The notes under the pieces: generated by a model | The model's database searches: none | What the model was told of the DNA's origin: nothing | What the model saw: only the letters and a program-made list of their open reading frames with translations | In this document: piece by piece, positions 9,339 to 19,466 of the stretch | Numbering within the stretch: position 1 is the first letter of the stretch | Layout: each line of letters starts with the position of its first letter | Position numbers and translations under genes: made by a program | Origin: Pseudomicrostroma phylloplanum | Taxonomy: Eukaryota; Basidiomycota; Exobasidiomycetes; Microstromatales | Reading direction: 5' to 3' | NCBI GenBank assembly: GCA_039545275.1 | Contig: BCHS01000003.1 | Location: 1,037,561 to 1,101,560 of the forward strand | Length of the DNA stretch: 64,000 nucleotides

Positions 9339-10984
9339 ATGTCGGTCGAAGCTGGCCACATCCCGCACGATGCCCCCTTGGCTCAGGACGTGGCAATCAA
9401 CATCGAGCTTCCCTCCCGCCGGGGCTCCTTGGACCATGGCCATGTGACCTTTGATGGTTTCCAGCTCGAGCCCGTAGACCCAAATGCAAAGGTTCACCCT
9501 TCGCATGACATCTTCAAGGACAAGAAGACGGGCAAGCACTACAAGAAGGTCGCGCCGAGCTGGTCTGTTGCTCATGCGGCGGCAAAGGGCAAAGGACAGC
9601 CTACTGTAGAGGGCAAGAGGGCGCACGGTACAAATTTCTCCGTAGGACACGCGATTGGGACCACGAAGAACAGGGAACCGGGAACAGCTGGGTCTAGGAG
9701 TGGGGCAACGACGCCCACTGCGGGATCCGCCATGTCCGGCAATGACATGGACAGGCTAGTGGAGAAGCTGAAATCCGTAGGTGAGTCACAGCACGCCAAA
9801 GGGAGAAAGTTGGTAGCGTGTCCTCTTCCGACATCCAGGCTGACCCTCTCCATCTTGTACCAACCCCACGCAATGCAGTGCGGGAAGAGGTTCGTCAAGC
9901 CAATGTCGGTCATGCTCAGCACCTCGAACGAGTGGTAGCCGATTCAGCACCCGCTCTGGCACCCGCTTCTTCTTCCACTGGCGAGAAGAGCAGCCTGAAC
10001 GGGGCCGGCCTTTCGGAGCTGAATGCAGAAGAGAGCAACGAGTCCAAGGGGCCCCGACTCATGACTGCGACGGAGGCTGCTAGGGGTCTCGACACCGATT
10101 CAGACGTTGAAGAAGCCTTTCCCAATGGCTGGGCAAAGATCCGCTACCAGTGTCGTGAGCCCTTTGCTGAGTTCCTTGGATGCTTCATCCTCATCACGTT
10201 CGGTACTGGTGGAGACATTCAGGCCCTCCTCTCGCCCAGCGTAGGAGACGGTACCGCCTACGGTCAATACCTCTCCGTCTCCTTCGGATGGGGTATTGGA
10301 GTTGCCATGGCCGTCTGGGTCTGCGGTGGTGTCAGTGGTCAGATCAACCCAGCCGTGACGCTAGCTCTGGCCATCTTCCGAGGTTTCCCCTGGAAGAAGG
10401 TGCCCATCTACTGGTTTGCTCAGATCTCAGGATGTGCCCTTGGAGCCCTCTGCATCATCGGTCTCTACTGGAACCCTCTCAAGCTGGCAGACCCAACAAA
10501 GACGCAGACTACCGCTTCGCTCCTCACCACTTTCCCTCAAGCCTTCCTCGAACCGCCCGGAGCCCGTCTGTCGGGTTTCTATAATGAAGTCTACGCAACT
10601 GCAGTGCTCATGATGGTCATTGTGGGGATCAACGACGGCTCCAACACGCCCCCACCAGAGGGTATGGCGCCTCTTGTTCTCCTCTGGCTCGTGACAGGGA
10701 TAGGAGCATGTCTCGGCTGGCAGACAGCGTATGCCGTCAACCCGGCTCGTGACCTGGGACCACGAATCGCCCTCTCCATTGTAGGATACAGGGGACTCTT
10801 CACCTTCAATGCCTGGTACTGGCTTAGGACACCCCTCATCGGACCACTGGTGGGAGCGCCCCTCGGGTGTTTCATCTATGATGCACTCATCTACACTGGT
10901 GCTGATTCGCCGCTGAACAAGTCTTGGGGAGGGATTCGTTGGGGAAAGAAGAGCAAGAAGATCCCGGCTGGAATCGATCAGTGA
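9339..10984 (+). CDS. Aquaglyceroporin (MIP family) with long N-terminal extension
   Basis: Membrane channel for glycerol and water. Exon 1 is 9339-9780, the intron 9781-9878 (GTGAGT...TGCAG), and exon 2 9879-10984, giving 515 aa. Residues 1 to about 235 are soluble, low-complexity and without a signal peptide. The six-helix MIP core follows, starting near REPFAEFLGCFILITFGTGG. The two half-helix signatures are SGQINPAVT (NPA at 304-306) and AVNPARD (NPA at 435-437). The Asp after Arg in the second signature is the usual glycerol-facilitator hallmark (family knowledge). The C-terminal tail is short and basic. The N-terminal extension is unusually long for a plain aquaporin and recalls Fps1-type channels, where such tails gate glycerol export under osmotic control. 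I see no clear Fps1 regulatory motif, so that is only an inference. Confidence 0.93.
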
Positions 10985-11296
10985 GCTGGGACGGCCGAGG
11001 TGGAGGAGGAGGGGGAGAACGCTGTGGGGGGAGGCGGATGGACGGTTACTAGCTTCCACATTCACACACACCTACACATACAAACGTACATCTACACACA
11101 TCTACACACATTCACACACACAATCGCTCATGTTTTACGGTGCCCACAACAATGTATTCTGACGAACAATCGTTTCTCCGCACGCATCATTCAATCTCAT
11201 CTTCGTTCCTTTGCTCTCTTCTGGATGGATCCTTCCCGATAGCCCATCTAGTGCTTCCAGAATTTGTCTTTCCTGCCCCTACCCAATCAGGCGGAC
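10985..11296. other. Convergent intergenic region with CA-rich repeat
   Basis: 312 bp between the aquaglyceroporin and HIS7 stops. It contains an imperfect CA/ACACAT-rich microsatellite at about 11057-11122. Nothing else is seen. Confidence 0.6.
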
Positions 11297-13273
11297 CTAC
11301 GGCCTCTCTCCACCCAGCTCCTGTCCCTGAGCCTGCTGAACCTCAGCAGCAGCCCCCGTGTCGAGCGTCTCCCTGCGCACCTCCATCCCCGCCTTCTCCA
11401 GCTCCGCCTTGACTTCATCGATGCTCACCTCCTTTCGGTGGAAGATGCCCGCGGCGAGGGCAGCCTCTACGCTGCTCCCGTGCCCCTTCTCGCCTGCCTG
11501 GAGGGGCTTGGGGGTGAAAATGTCGGTAAAGTGCGAGGGGCGACCCGCGCCAGAGGAGGCAATGACGGGGACGGTCGTGTACCTGCGCACCAAGTCTACC
11601 AGCTGACGGTCAAAGCCCTTGCCTTGCCCATCGGCATCGATGCTGTTGACTAGCAGCTCGCCTGCGCCGAGCCGAGTGACGGCTCGGGCGAGTTGGACTA
11701 CGTCTACGTCCCTCGTCTCGCGTCCACCCTTGATCGTGCAGGCGTACCACCAGGAGCGCGACCCGTCGCTCACCACCGACCAAGCGTGGGCAGGTGGGGC
11801 GGGTTTGCCTTCCTCGAGGTAGACTCTCCGCGGGTCGATGGACACCACGACGGCCTGATTGCCGTATGCGCCGGCGATGCGCTCGATTCCAGTCTGGCCC
11901 GTCAGTGCGGAAGCGGGAGCCTTGACTGGATCGAATTCGCCCTCTGGCAAGGCGGCAAGAAGACTCTCGGTCGCGGTCACGGCCTCTGAGCCGATACTGA
12001 CCTTGTCCGCTCCGGCTCGAAAGTAGGCCTCGGCGACCTCCAGGGCGGAGTGAGGAGTGCCATCTGGGTCGACTGTATCCTTGATGCCTCCTCCGATTGT
12101 CAGCGGGACGAAGATTGTTGCGGCTGCAATTTCGGTCATGGCTAGCATTGGCTGGTCTTGCAGCGCTGAAGAGCGGAAAGAGGTGATGTTGAGGAAGGTC
12201 ACCTCATCTGCTCCTTCAAGGTAATACCGCATCGCCAGATCCACCGGCTTGCCGAGATTGCGGACTTCGCCATTCGACCCAGTCGTAGCCTTGGCAGCTG
12301 GGCCAGTCTCTGCCTTTTCCCTCACGTCATACGACTCTCCCTTTGTGACAACGAGATCGCCTTGATCGTTTGATCTGACATCCAGACAAGCGACGATTCG
12401 TTTTGTCAGGCCGTCCTTCGAGCGAGGCTTGGCTGCCTGTGTGGGTTCCACCAGCCACTTGCCGGTAGATGAGGCAGCATCACCTTGGGAGAGCCAGGCC
12501 CTCAGGAGCTCCAACCCTGCTTTGCCAGACTTCTCGGGGTGGCATTGGGTAGCGAAGATGTTGCCCTTTTGTACAGAAGAAAGATACACGTCTGAGCCGT
12601 ACTGTGTCAGGGTGAGGGCACAGTCCTCGTGCAGGGCAGGATCGAAGGCAACCCGGTAGGAGTGTACAAAGTAGAAGTGGTCGCTCGATCGACTGGAGCC
12701 CTCGCCGGTCTGCTGATCCTCGGCGAGGCCGTACCGCGCAGCTCCAGCCTTGACGGCAGTAGCCCTGTTCCATCCCATGTGAGGCACCTTCAGGCCGTTC
12801 GAGGTATCGAACTTGCCCACTGAGCCAGGCAGTACGCCCAGACCCTCTACACCGGGAGCTTCGTCGGAGGACTCGAACAGAGCCTGCATTCCAATGCAGA
12901 TGCCCATGTATGGCTTGCCGGAGGCAATGTACTCCTTGAGCGGCTCGGCGTATCCTTGTGACCGAAGCGAGGAGAGGGCCTGACCAAAGTGACCCACGCC
13001 GGGGAAGAGCAGTTTCTGTAGGGTACAAGGCACCTGTGGTCAGTCTTTGGCCATCAATGAGAAGGGTCTCGGTCTATCTCACAGTCGCATGCTTGAGATC
13101 ATCTGGGCTCTGGACCCACTTGAATTCGTATCCTAGCTTTCGGATGGAGTTGGCCAAGCTCCGCACGTCTGCAGGACGGTGAGGGGGCGACGGTCAGACC
13201 AGGCGCCGATCTCCACAACCACGGGCGCTTCTGAGTACTCACTGCCGGCACCATAATCGAGAAGGTAGAGCAT
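11297..13273 (-). CDS. HIS7: Imidazole glycerol phosphate synthase, hisH-hisF fusion
   Basis: Fifth step of histidine synthesis: the N-terminal glutaminase passes ammonia to the C-terminal cyclase, making IGP and AICAR. Three exons: 13273-13243 (31 nt), 13168-13083 (86 nt) and 13015-11297, with introns of 74 and 67 nt, giving 611 aa. The joins restore the family start MLYLLDYGAG then NVRSLANSIRKLGY, and later KLLFPGVGHFG. Class I glutaminase: nucleophile C79 in GICIGMQ, H198 and E200 in CHPEK. The HisF (beta/alpha)8 barrel begins at KRIVACLDV (catalytic Asp at about 251) and includes SIDADGQGKGFD. Two TGACTC cores lie upstream on the coding strand (see the regulatory entry), consistent with general amino-acid control. 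The length is slightly above the yeast enzyme (552 aa). Confidence 0.97.
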
Positions 13274-13338
13274 ACTGGTAGTGATCTATCTATCTATGGA
13301 TGGGGAAGCCAAGACGGAAGTGTATCAGGACCCTACCC

Positions 13339-13377
13339 GAGTCAAGGTGAGTGTGAGTGAGTCGCCTCTCGGAGTCA
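13339..13377 (-). promoter_or_regulatory. Two Gcn4/CpcA-type TGACTC cores upstream of HIS7
   Basis: GAGTCA on the plus strand at 13339-13344 and 13372-13377, i.e. TGACTC on the HIS7 strand. They lie about 66 and 99 bp upstream of the HIS7 ATG. This is the core of the general amino-acid control element known in yeasts and filamentous fungi. Function here is inferred from motif and position only. Confidence 0.5.
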
Positions 13378-13562
13378 CGCCCGGCGCCGCGCAAAATCGC
13401 ATCTCGCCTCACTTCCGATGGCTTTCCGCTTCTTCGCATCAGAAACACATCGTACCACCACGCAGCCGACCGTACAGCCACTCCAACACTTCAACCGACG
13501 CTACACCCCATCTCGCTGACTTCTTCTGACTGCAGCTAGCCTACTCTTTGTACATGCTCACA

Positions 13563-14377
13563 ATGGCATCAGGTACACCGCCCAAAATTCCTAGGGCCGT
13601 CAAGCTCATGGAGACGTACGCTAGCGGACTGGGCGCAGTCAAGCTGGCCAGCAGCGTGCAGGCATTGAGATTGCAGGTCAATCGCAGACCAAAGAGGGTG
13701 GGAGAGGGGTGAATGAAGATGGATCATTACCAAGGCTGACTGTCTTTCGGATGCTTCGCCAGACTGACACCTGTATCTGGCGGCTCCTCTTCACCGCTCC
13801 TGCAGGCAATTCCTCAAGATCGTCCTGCCTCGCCTAGCGTACAACAACCCAGGCGTCCCCTTCCATGTCACTTACCTTCAGCAAAAGCAGCAAGAGACAG
13901 CGACCGAGGCGTCTCAACAGGCCGAGTCGAGCTCGTCTGGCTCAGCAGAGAAGAAGGCGAAGAAGGAGCAGCAGGGGTCGGCGGTGATTACAATCGAGTA
14001 CGGTGAGTCTATCTTCTGGCGTCGCCGGGCTGTCCCACTTCCTCGTGTCTCACATGATGTGCTCTCTGGTCTGCTTGATCATATCTCCACCCTCAGCCGA
14101 CATCCCTGCCCGTCAGATCCACTTGGGCGACAAACCTTCGTCTTCGATCTCTCGAGAGCTACTAGACCTCGCCAGGTTCACAGATGAAGCCATCTACAGC
14201 CAGTCGAGCAGCAAACGGGCCATGAGCAAGGCGGCGAGCTCAGGAGCTGGTCAAAGGGTAGATGCGGGCGCGGCGGAGGAGATCTTGGCGCCAGAGGCGA
14301 GCGCTTCGAACCTAGCTGGGAGTGCGGAGGGTCTAGCAGATGTTGATGGCGTGGGAGCGGTCAACTCGAAGCAGTAA
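13563..14377 (+). CDS. Mitochondrial ribosomal protein, L51/S25/CI-B8 domain (MRP49/mS25-like)
   Basis: Three exons: 13563-13708, 13806-14002 and 14097-14377, with introns of 97 and 94 nt, giving 207 aa. The first join reads RRPKRVGEG then QFLKIVLPRLAYNNPGVPFH, matching the thioredoxin-like L51/S25/CI-B8 fold (mammalian MRPS25 has a similar GEGARKF ... NIPQIQYKNP pattern). The second join reads ITIEY then ADIPARQIHLG. The protein should sit in the mitochondrial ribosome. Whether it is the large-subunit mL61/MRP49 or the small-subunit mS25 counterpart cannot be decided by eye. A Lys/Ser/Ala-rich insert lies between the two halves of the domain, and the C-terminus is a low-complexity tail. The ATG is divergent from HIS7 across 289 bp. 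Confidence 0.82.
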
Positions 14378-14678
14378 GGTGTGAATGTCGTACTTCGAAT
14401 GCAACCTTCCCAAACAGCTTCTTTTCTGCTTCGGTTGGTTGAACAGGAGCTTGCTGCAACATGTACTTGCGTAGATAGCCCTGGCTACCGGTAGCTCATC
14501 GCGTCTTAGCGATGTGTCACCGGAACGGAAGTCGCAGCACCACCTGCTCCACTTCTTCGACTCGACGCGCCTGGGCCTTCTCCCGCACCACAGCCGACCT
14601 TGGCTGTTCCTTCCTCTCACTCCTCGTTCCTGTCTGTCGTCTCTACCATCCATCCGCTCCTTTCTCACCTCTTCTGAC
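14378..14678. other. Short intergenic region upstream of the PhoD-like gene
   Basis: 301 bp between tandem plus-strand genes. The phosphatase frame is open upstream to an ATG at 14514, so part may be coding if that start is used. Otherwise it is 3' and 5' flank, with a pyrimidine-rich stretch before 14679. Confidence 0.4.
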
Positions 14679-17265
14679 ATGTCTGCAGCAGAAGGGCTTC
14701 CCAAGGAAGCACCAGAGGTGATGGCAGCGCCTCCCAATTCCGGCTCAGAGGCAATCGCAGTGTCAGAAAAGTCAGATACCGTGGTCAAGAAAAAGAAGAA
14801 GAAGAACAAGAACCACAACAAGACGGATGAGACGTCCTCACCTGTCGCCATCACACAAGATCGCGCTCTTCCGCGAGGTAGTACGACACCAGGTCGCACT
14901 CTTCTCGACGTTGTCCAGTTCTCGGCATCTCTGCTGCTGCGCTTGTCCGTCTACATTTTCCTGCAGTGGATTCCTACATCGTTGGCATGGCCGCTGATTC
15001 CCGCGCTGTATGGGACCTACGTCCTGAGCTGGCTACTCAAGGACCGCGGAGTGAGGAGATTCGTGAACCAGGGAAGCGCTGCGATCATTCCGCAAGCCGG
15101 TGCTGGCGATCTCAAGGAGCTCGCAGATGGTGTCACTGTGACCGACCAGACGATCGGGAAGCAGGTTGGCAATGCTCATCCTGCGGAAGGTGAAGGCCTT
15201 ACTGAGCCACCCACCGTCGAACCACGCGGCTCTTCTCTGTACGGCAAGCTCGTCGCCCTCGTCACTGGACTCTCGATCCCGTCGCGTAAGGCCAATCTCT
15301 TCAATCTGGGCCTGCACACCCTCCTCTTCTCCTTCTTTCTCGATTCGTACGCCTCTCCCTACCTCTTCCCTTCTCACTTTGAGCACAATCTCATCTTCCA
15401 CCGAGTGGGCGATATTGGTCCGACCCACTCCAAGATCCAAGTCAGGTGGCCCGAGCCTATGCCTCTGTTCACTGGGCTGGAAGAGACCTCAGAGGGCAGC
15501 GGTGTACTGAGAGACGGGCTGCAGCGCGTAGAGAAGCCTTTCAGGATCGTGTACACCGAAGTCTCGAGCAAGGCAGGCATGAGGAACCGCTGGGAGCGAG
15601 GACCTCTGCTGACCCTTCTGGAGGAGAACGACTGGACTACGACTGCTAGCTTGAGCAACCTCTGGCCAGCTACGCAATACGAGTATCGACTGGCTTGGGC
15701 CCACAACAACACTTTTGTGGCTCCTCACCGACTGCTGGAATTCCAGGCCTCCGTCGGCGGAGTGGGAGAAGAGGAAGTTGCTTCGGCGTCCGAGCACAAT
15801 TACGTCGGTGGAACATTCAGGACCTGGCCTGATCCCCGCGTAGGCCAAGGTATGGGTGGTCTGGCCTCTACGCCTGGCCTGTTGGAAGACGAAGAGGATG
15901 AGAACGTGCCGTTGGATGACCCAAACTAGTGAGTAGACAGCATACAAGTATTTGCTTCATAGATTGCGCGAGCTTATCGTTCATCACTTCGCATCAATCA
16001 GCTTCCGCTTCATTACCTCGTCTTGCGTCAAGCCCGACTTCCCGTACAACCCTTCTCAATTTGTCCTCTGGTCATGGCTGTTGCGACTACTCCCATCTCC
16101 CGCGCTCTATCTTCCTGCAGACTGGGTCATCCCTCAGATCAGTAACAGCTGGGCGAAGCGCAATGTCATTCCGGGCTTTGACATGATCTACGATCGTTAC
16201 ATCAAGGACCGCCCCGAGCCCTCGGTCCGTTTCCTTCTCTCCCTAGGCGATCTGATCTATGCTGACGTACCAAGGTACGGAGGGCCAAAGATCGACACGT
16301 ACACTCGTCTTTGGAGGAACCTTTTCGCGTCGCCTTCTTTCAAGAGGGTCTTTGAGAAGATCCCTACCTTTGGTCCGCTAGACGACCATGAGATCAAGAA
16401 CAATGCTGCTGGCCAATTGACAGAGGGCACTGCTGTAGGCGAGGCCTTTGCGCCGGCCCTACAAGCCTGGTCGCAGTACTTTGGCAGCGTCGGTCCTGAT
16501 CCACTCTCGCCGGGTAAGCACTACTCGGCCTTCAGGTACGGCAACGAGGCTGCCTTCTTCAACTTTGACACGAGGACCCAGAGGACCCCTTCTACGGGCT
16601 ACACGGGCGAGGAGGAAAGCGATCTGCAGTTCGTCCCCGGATCAGAGGAAGAAGGTCTCCCGCCCACTGTTCTTGGCCAAGAGCAAAAGGACGACTTTAT
16701 CCGCTGGCTACGTGCAGTCAACAATACCGCCACGTTCAAGATCGTCGTCTCGAGCGTGCCCTTCAGCACCCTCTTTGCGCGCTCCACCCTCGACGTCGAC
16801 GCGCGCATGGACTCCTGGGCTGCGTACCTCTCGGAGCGAAGCGAGCTGATGCGCGAGCTCGAGTACGTAAAGAACGTCCTGATCATCTCTGGTGACCGCC
16901 ATCAATTCCTCGCCACCTCTCTCCGCTCGGGGGAAGATCCCAACATGGACAGATACACGGTGACGGAGCTCTGTGTGGGTCCACTCAACATGTTCGCCCT
17001 GCCGATCTCCATAGGCGAGTCCTCCGAGACGGACAAGCTTCTGAAGCACATCCCCTTGGGCCAGCAGAAGTGGGCCGACGTAGTCGTCGACACGCGGCGA
17101 GTGATGGAGCCACAGCTCAGAATCAAGGTGTATGTGGATGGAGAGGTGGCGTGGAAGGTCAAGTTGGTCGGGGAGCCAGTGGCGCTCAAGGCGGTCAAGA
17201 CGGTCGGGGGCATTGCGAAGAGCTTCTTGGAGCTGCTGAATTGGAGGCCTAGGAGGTGGTTCTAA
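14679..17265 (+). CDS. PhoD-like metallophosphatase, membrane-anchored
   Basis: Predicted phosphodiesterase/alkaline phosphatase of the PhoD family. Exon 1 is 14679-15928, the intron 15929-16001 (GTGAGT...ATCAG), and exon 2 16002-17265, giving 837 aa. The join reads LDDPN then YFRFITSSCVKPDFPY. The N-terminus is Lys-rich and cytosolic-looking, followed by hydrophobic segments (from about LLDVVQFSASLLLRLSVYIF and the adjoining PLIPALYGTYVLSWLL), so the enzyme is probably ER- or membrane-anchored. Catalytic motifs are in exon 2: SLGDLIYADVP (D500), GPLDDHEIKNN (D544-H546) and IISGDRHQF. A preceding Fn3-like N-terminal domain is expected in the family. ATG 14679 is preferred because the stretch from an upstream in-frame ATG (14514) reads like pyrimidine-rich leader. 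The substrate is unknown. Confidence 0.88.
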
Positions 17266-17462
17266 AGTGACGACGATCTCATTAAAGTTGGGCAGGGGGA
17301 AGTGAGGGGAAAGACGGGGAGCATTATGCGGGTATGTCTAGGGTCTCTCGTGTATGATGGCCAGGTTGTACACCATTGTTTGGCGCGTGTCCCTGTTTCG
17401 CCTCTACTAGGTATACAAGCAATCTATGTCTTCTTCTGTACCTCCTTTCCCCTCAGCTTCGT

Positions 17463-18848
17463 CTATTCCTTCCGCTGTACAGAAGCATGCAACGCTCCCT
17501 CGACCTCGTTCCAGAAATGCCTCACCTGCCCATCCCAGAAGGGCCTCAAGTGTGTAGCCAGCACCCCACACGTCCCGTCCTGCGGGTCGAGGAACCAAAA
17601 GGCATTCGGCGTACCCGTCCACCATACGGCCCTACCGCTGCGGCCATTCTCTAGCCCTTCGCTGACACGTCCCCCGGCAAAGGTCCATTGTTTGGGTTGT
17701 TGCGCGTGGAGAGTGAAGGGGTTGGAGAGGAAAGGGTAGCTGCTGTCGAAGGAGCGCGAGAGGTCGGGACGCAAAGACTCGGGAATGCGATCTTTGAGCA
17801 GCTCCTCTACCGACGAAGGGGAGAGGATCTTCCCGCCTGTGAGTGGGTGAGTACCACCGTTGAGCAGCGCAACGAGCAGTTGCGCGTACGCGCGTGGAGT
17901 AGAGAAGAGCCTGATCCCGCCAGAGAGATACCCAAGCTTCGTATCGTCGAGCTGTACGCGGTGCGGCTCCGTCTTGATGCTCCCATCTGCCTCCCTCACA
18001 TGCATAGGAGCAAGTCGAGTCTGCACACATTCGCTCGCACCCCTCATTGTCATCTCCCCCTTCACGCCCAGCGGACCGTACACCCTCTGCGTGAGGTACT
18101 CGTCCAGATCCTGCGCGCCTGTCAGCCGCTCTAGGAGCACGCCCGCCCAGTCCAGTCCGGGCGAGTAGCACCAGCGCGTACCCGGTGTCGCTATCAGCGG
18201 GGTGGAAACAGAGCGGATCGTCCCCTCGAAGGGGTTGAGACCGATATGCTGGCAGTAGTCTCTCGTTGGAGCGTGAAAGTGCGGGTAAGACAATCCAGAG
18301 GTGTGCGAGAGGAGCATAGCCAGCGTGATAGGCGGGCGATCCCCACGTTCCTCTTCCTCGCGCCGCACGAGCTTGTACTGCTGCTCTTCCTTCCCATCGC
18401 TGTTGTGCGAGGTTGAGAATTCGAGCCGCGGAAGAGACTTGAGCTCGGGTAGCACCTCCTCGACCGAATCGTCTAGCCCGATGAGCCCGTCCTCGACGAG
18501 CTGCAGAGCAGCCACGGCCGTGAGGAGCTTTGTGCATGACGCGAGCCAGAAGACCGATGAGGGTCCGACGGCTTCATCTTCACCCCACTTGGCGATTGCC
18601 TGCCTGCCACCACTACTACTACTACTAGCACTGCTACTCTCTGCTTGCGTGGATGAGGGGCATGGGGAACAGACTTGCGCAATTTCTTGGCCGGATCGAT
18701 TCGAGAGATACAAGACTGTAGGCGCCAGCTGCCCCGCAGCTACTTTCGCATCGAGGGAGGCCTGCAACTGAGATTGCAGCTGAGACGTCGCCGGGGAGGA
18801 AGAAGACGAGGAAGGGATGGCAGAGAAAGGAGAGGAGGAGGAAGCCAT
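17463..18848 (-). CDS. Beta-lactamase-fold serine hydrolase/transesterase
   Basis: Single exon, 461 aa. It belongs to the class C beta-lactamase/penicillin-binding protein superfamily, in fungi usually esterases or acyltransferases (EstB and LovD relatives), not antibiotic resistance enzymes. Visible motifs: SxxK as SCTK (S104, K107) in FWLASCTKLLTAVAALQLVE, LLSHTSGLSY, and the Tyr motif as CYSPGLDWAG (Y228), where YSP replaces the classical YxN, a common variant in fungal members. The C-terminal strand region is GRAVWWTGTPNAFWF. There is a Ser-rich stretch at about 70-80. No signal peptide is evident, so it is probably cytosolic. The physiological substrate is unknown. It is convergent with the PhoD-like gene across 197 bp. 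Confidence 0.9.
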   Translation of the reverse strand: MASSSSPFSAIPSSSSSSPATSQLQSQLQASLDAKVAAGQLAPTVLYLSNRSGQEIAQVCSPCPSSTQAESSSASSSSSGGRQAIAKWGEDEAVGPSSVFWLASCTKLLTAVAALQLVEDGLIGLDDSVEEVLPELKSLPRLEFSTSHNSDGKEEQQYKLVRREEEERGDRPPITLAMLLSHTSGLSYPHFHAPTRDYCQHIGLNPFEGTIRSVSTPLIATPGTRWCYSPGLDWAGVLLERLTGAQDLDEYLTQRVYGPLGVKGEMTMRGASECVQTRLAPMHVREADGSIKTEPHRVQLDDTKLGYLSGGIRLFSTPRAYAQLLVALLNGGTHPLTGGKILSPSSVEELLKDRIPESLRPDLSRSFDSSYPFLSNPFTLHAQQPKQWTFAGGRVSEGLENGRSGRAVWWTGTPNAFWFLDPQDGTCGVLATHLRPFWDGQVRHFWNEVEGALHASVQRKE

Positions 18849-19466
18849 CAGAGAAACGGTGATAGCACGCAGAGCTCTGCTTGATGGTCAGCGAGGAAGC
18901 AAGACAAGGAAGGGAGCCCAGGGAGAGGTCTCCTTGACCTGACTGACCGATTGGCACTGCGAAGCGAGGCAGTATTTTTCCGACACTCCGCCCGCCGGTT
19001 TCGCCGTCTGCGTCCCACGCCACGGTTGCAGCTCGCCTGCACCGGAGGCCCTCATATTCGGGTCAATCTGATGTACAGCAGACTCGCCAGCTTGTACCTG
19101 CTAGTCTTACGGAGGTGAATCGCTTGCGCTTCTCCATGTATCACTTTCCCTTCAGCTGCCACCACGTCCTCACGCAACCGGGCCACGGCACGGCAGAGTG
19201 GAGGATGAGGTCGATCATAAAGGTGCGCACGATGAAAGGAAAGAGAACTAAAAGTACATAAAGGAGAAGGGGGAAAGTCGTCAAACAGCTCAGCATCCAG
19301 CATCCAGAGAGACGAAGGGTCCACCAACGAAAGAGAGAGAGGGGAGCAAACGCAGCTCAATGGTAGGCCAACACCTGATGGTCGTGTTGTCTACGTAGCG
19401 CCAATGTCTCGACCCTGTACGCCTCGCCAGCATCTACTCCGCTCCCCGAATGCCATCACTGCCACC
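18849..19466. other. Intergenic region (hydrolase promoter, PAB1 3' flank)
   Basis: 618 bp between two minus-strand genes. No supported ORF. It should contain the hydrolase promoter and the PAB1 3' UTR. I see no RNA gene. Confidence 0.5.

Noticed and set aside
18001..18848. Beta-lactamase-fold gene read as an antibiotic-resistance or horizontally acquired gene
   Set aside because: The SCTK and YSPGLDWAG motifs are of the fungal esterase/acyltransferase branch, and base composition matches its neighbours.
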